A stretch of 6,913 nt of DNA from Saprospiraceae bacterium (GTDB lineage Bacteria > Bacteroidota > Bacteroidia > Chitinophagales > Saprospiraceae), in assembly GCA_013361075.1 (NCBI GenBank), contig JABWAJ010000302.1:1-6913 (forward strand), written 5' to 3'. Both the position numbers and the translations under genes were made by a program. This document shows, one piece after another, positions 4,373 to 6,913 of the stretch (the first letter of the stretch is position 1; every line of letters starts with the position of its first letter). Under the pieces are notes generated by a model that was given only the letters and a program-made list of their open reading frames with translations, did not search any database and had not been told where the DNA came from.

Positions 4373-6913
4373 ATGAAAAACCTGCTCTTGTCAGTCATTT
4401 TTTTACTTTTTGGCAGTTCTATACTCGCACAGCCTTTGGAAGAATGGCGGAGATGGTATGGGGGCTCAAAAAATGATTATGCTTTTGACGTTGAACAAAC
4501 GATTGATGGCGGATACGTGGTGGCAGGAGCGACCCAGTCTGATGATGGCGATGTAACCGGTCATCATGGCCAGAATGAGACTGATTTCTGGGTAATCAAA
4601 CTATCGGAGTCAGGCGATATAGCCTGGCAAAAAGCCCTGGGTGGAAGCAGTTGGGACGAGGCCAGGTCTATTCGGCAGACCAATGACGGCGGCTATATCG
4701 TGGCAGGGTCATCGGAATCGAACGACGGCGATGTATCCGGCAATCACGGGAGCAAGGACTACTGGATCGTCAAGCTGAATGAAACGGGCGATATCGTATG
4801 GCAAAAATCGCTGGGGGGATCAGGCGAAGACCAGCCTTTCGAAATTCAGGAGACTTCGGATGGAGGTTACATCGCGGTCGGTTTTTCCCATTCAAATGAT
4901 GGCGACGTCTCCGGCAATCATGGAGATGCAGATTATTGGGTGGTTAAATTGAACGCAACCGGCAATATCCAGTGGCAAAAATCACTCGGAGGTGCTTCGA
5001 TTGACGAGGCGCTTTCCGTGCAGCAAGCCCGGAATGGCGGGTACATCGTAGCTGGAGTCTCCAGATCCACTGACGGCCAGGTAGCGGGCAACCACGGCGG
5101 CATGGACTATTGGGTGGTCAAATTAAACGACAGCGGCGATACTGAATGGCAAAAATGCCTTGGCGGGTCATCCAATGAAACCCCATATTCTATTCGGCAG
5201 GCTTATGATGGCGGTTATGTTTTGGCGGGGTGGACCATCTCTACTGACGGCGATGTATCCGGTCATCATGGAGATGCTGACTTTTGGGTCGTCAAACTAG
5301 ATGAAGCGGGCAACCTCGAATGGCAAAAATGCTTAGGTGGATCGGATGGCGATGTGGCCTATACCCTGGAGATAACCAAAGACGGGAGCTACATTATAGC
5401 AGGGTATTCAAAGTCAACGGATGGCGACGCCACTTCTAATATTGGCCAAACAGACTGGTGGGTAGTCAAATTGAATGGTACAGGCCACCTGATCTGGCAA
5501 AAAAATATCGGTGATCCTTACAGTGACGCAATTCAGAGCATTCAGGAAACCGACGATGGCGGATATATTGCAGCAGGATCTGCAACTCTGGCAAATTTTA
5601 ATGGCGATGGATTTGCCAGTACATACTTTAAAGTCGCCAAGCTTCGCCTTACCAATTCCGCCTTGCAAGGGTATCTTCGTCTTGATCCGGAACACGATTG
5701 CCAGGCTGATGCGACAGAACTGCCACTTTCCGGCTGGGTAGTGCGGGCAGTCGGGCAATCCACTTTTTATGCCGTTACCGATGCCACGGGGCACTATTTG
5801 ATGCCGGTTGACACAGGAAGCTATCAGGTCAGTGCAGTGCCGCCGAATGGTTTTTGGGGAAGCTGTAATAGTCCGGTGGCCGTACAGGCAATGAACGATA
5901 CCCTGCTGGTTGATTTTCCGCAAAGGCCGCTAATCGAATGCCCCTATCTGACCGTTGACATTGCTGCGCCTTTTTTGCGGCGCTGTTTCGACAATACCTA
6001 CACCGTACAATACTGCAACCAGGGCACATTAACGGCTGAAGATGCCTTTGTGGAAGTCAGCCTGGATGCTGCGATGCAATTCGTTTCTGCGACGCTGCCG
6101 GTTTCCAGCCAAAACGGCAATACCCTCACCTTCCAGCTCGGCGACGTCGGTATCAATGCCTGTGGCAGTTTTCAGATTACCGCTCACCTCAGTTGTGACA
6201 ATACGGTAATTGGGCAAACGCACTGCACAGAAGCGCACATTTTCCCGGATTCCTCCTGCATCCAGACGAACACCCAATGGGATGGCTCCACCATAGAAGT
6301 GCAGGCCATCTGTACCGGCGATTCTGTTGTCTTCATCCTTTACAATACAGGTACCGGCGATATGTCTGAGCAGCGCCAATACATCATCATTGAAGATGAC
6401 CTGGTGCTGATGCACGAAGAGTTTCAGTTAGATGCCCTGCAATCGCTGCAGGTAGGCGTAGTAGCAGCAGGCACCACCTTGCACCTCGAAGCCCAGCAGG
6501 CACCCACTCATCCCACAGGTTTTACTTCTGCCGGTGCCACCATTGAAGGCTGCAACGGCTGGACCGGCCTCGGTTTGTTTGGCCAATGGCCGGTCAATAT
6601 CCCTAACTTCTTTGCAGATACAGACTGCCAACCCAACATCGGCAGTTTCGACCCCAATGACAAAACTGCTTTCCCGACTGGTTTTGGCGAAGAACACCTC
6701 ATTGAACAAAACCAGGACCTGGAGTACGTGCTCCGTTTTCAGAATACCGGTACAGACACCGCGTTTAAAGTAGTGGTCATGGATGTGCTGCCGGAGGAAC
6801 TGGACCTTACCACCCTGCGCCCGGGCGCATCAAGCCACCCGTATACCTGGTCGGTAACGCCGGAAGGCCGCCCTTTATTCCTATTCGACAACATCCTGTT
6901 GCCCGACAGTACG
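4373..6913 (+). CDS. Large secreted beta-propeller protein with DUF7619 domain, probable T9SS cargo (partial, C-terminus outside window)
   Basis: The ATG at 4373 opens a frame of 847 codons with no stop before the window end. Residues 1-19 form a signal peptide: MKN, a hydrophobic core LLLSVIFLLFG, then SSILA before Q20. Residues 27 to about 424 are seven tandem repeats of the form WQKxLGGS...DGGYIVAG...DGDVSGNHG...DYWVVKLN. Residues about 430-520 (LQGYLRLDPEHDC... to TDATGHYLMPVDTGSYQV) resemble a carboxypeptidase-regulatory or SdrD/CNA-B-like beta domain. The next 230 residues are Cys-containing Ig/DUF11-like beta domains. IGSFDPNDK at 756 starts a DUF7619 domain with LEYVLRFQNTGTDTAF and LRPGASSHPYTW. 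Proteins of this build in Saprospiria normally end in a T9SS type A sorting domain, expected beyond the edge but unseen. It likely acts outside the cell, perhaps in adhesion or binding; no enzymatic motif is visible. No Shine-Dalgarno sequence precedes it, as is usual in this phylum; the signal peptide supports the start. Confidence 0.94.
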   Translation, partial: MKNLLLSVIFLLFGSSILAQPLEEWRRWYGGSKNDYAFDVEQTIDGGYVVAGATQSDDGDVTGHHGQNETDFWVIKLSESGDIAWQKALGGSSWDEARSIRQTNDGGYIVAGSSESNDGDVSGNHGSKDYWIVKLNETGDIVWQKSLGGSGEDQPFEIQETSDGGYIAVGFSHSNDGDVSGNHGDADYWVVKLNATGNIQWQKSLGGASIDEALSVQQARNGGYIVAGVSRSTDGQVAGNHGGMDYWVVKLNDSGDTEWQKCLGGSSNETPYSIRQAYDGGYVLAGWTISTDGDVSGHHGDADFWVVKLDEAGNLEWQKCLGGSDGDVAYTLEITKDGSYIIAGYSKSTDGDATSNIGQTDWWVVKLNGTGHLIWQKNIGDPYSDAIQSIQETDDGGYIAAGSATLANFNGDGFASTYFKVAKLRLTNSALQGYLRLDPEHDCQADATELPLSGWVVRAVGQSTFYAVTDATGHYLMPVDTGSYQVSAVPPNGFWGSCNSPVAVQAMNDTLLVDFPQRPLIECPYLTVDIAAPFLRRCFDNTYTVQYCNQGTLTAEDAFVEVSLDAAMQFVSATLPVSSQNGNTLTFQLGDVGINACGSFQITAHLSCDNTVIGQTHCTEAHIFPDSSCIQTNTQWDGSTIEVQAICTGDSVVFILYNTGTGDMSEQRQYIIIEDDLVLMHEEFQLDALQSLQVGVVAAGTTLHLEAQQAPTHPTGFTSAGATIEGCNGWTGLGLFGQWPVNIPNFFADTDCQPNIGSFDPNDKTAFPTGFGEEHLIEQNQDLEYVLRFQNTGTDTAFKVVVMDVLPEELDLTTLRPGASSHPYTWSVTPEGRPLFLFDNILLPDST
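4451..5644 (+). repeat. Seven tandem coding repeats of 58 residues (174 bp), propeller blades
   Basis: The WQK anchor recurs at 4625, 4799, 4973, 5147, 5321 and 5495, exactly 174 bases apart, with a first, degenerate copy starting near 4451 (RWYGGS) that is two residues longer. Each unit has a GG(S/A) turn, DGGY(I/V)xAG, an Asp-Gly loop and a (D)(Y/F/W)WVVKL strand. The Asp-Gly loop is DGDVSG or close in units 1-3 and 5, changed to DGQVAG in unit 4 and DGDATS in unit 6, and is replaced by NFNGDG in unit 7. DNA copies are diverged, though a 17-base string (4724-4740) recurs exactly 522 bases (three units) later at 5246-5262. Seven units suit a closed seven-bladed beta-propeller. Confidence 0.88.

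Noticed and set aside
4451..5644. 174-bp periodic DNA as a CRISPR or satellite-type repeat
   Set aside because: The period is a multiple of three, the reading frame is kept throughout, conservation is at the protein level and there are no spacers.
5414..5923. Minus-strand open frame of 169 codons inside the secreted-protein gene
   Set aside because: It is fully antisense to the propeller and beta-domain coding sequence, with no recognisable domain and no promoter; the same holds for the shorter minus frames at 5829-6709.

Overview
The window looks like chromosomal DNA of a member of the Bacteroidota, most likely from the Saprospiria (Lewinella/Haliscomenobacter-like). The reasons are a very large secreted protein with a DPNDK-type DUF7619 domain of the kind exported by type IX secretion (T9SS), an AAA/DUF4143 ATPase with an AT-rich Bacteroidetes-style promoter, no Shine-Dalgarno-like sequences before the genes, and an N-terminal region typical of Bacteroidetes SNF2 helicases. 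The taxonomic call rests on recalled family resemblance, not on a search.

Layout: three genes lie on the minus strand and one on the plus strand, and both outer genes run off the window. On the minus strand (transcribed right to left) come a 473-residue helical protein of unknown function (2737-4158), a 388-residue AAA_14/DUF4143 ATPase (1462-2628), and, 12 bases after it, the first 483 residues of a probable SNF2-family protein (1-1449). The ATPase gene is visibly more A+T-rich than its neighbours. A perfect 12-bp inverted repeat in front of it spans a promoter-like sequence, so it may be a self-regulated, horizontally acquired unit placed between the helical-protein gene and the SNF2-like gene.

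On the plus strand, across a 214-bp divergent intergenic region, a gene starting at 4373 stays open for 847 codons to the window end. It encodes a signal peptide, seven tandem blade-like repeats with an almost exact 58-residue (174-bp) period, a carboxypeptidase-regulatory/SdrD-like beta domain, Cys-containing Ig/DUF11-like beta domains and the start of a DUF7619 domain. This fits a cell-surface or secreted beta-propeller protein. A T9SS C-terminal sorting domain is expected beyond the window but cannot be seen.

The genes do not form an obvious shared pathway. I find no RNA gene, CRISPR array, insertion sequence or recognisable defence system. The observations most worth following are the operator-like palindrome of the ATPase gene, the closed seven-repeat array with just two cysteines in adjacent blades, and the point where the SNF2-like N-terminal region departs from its family pattern.
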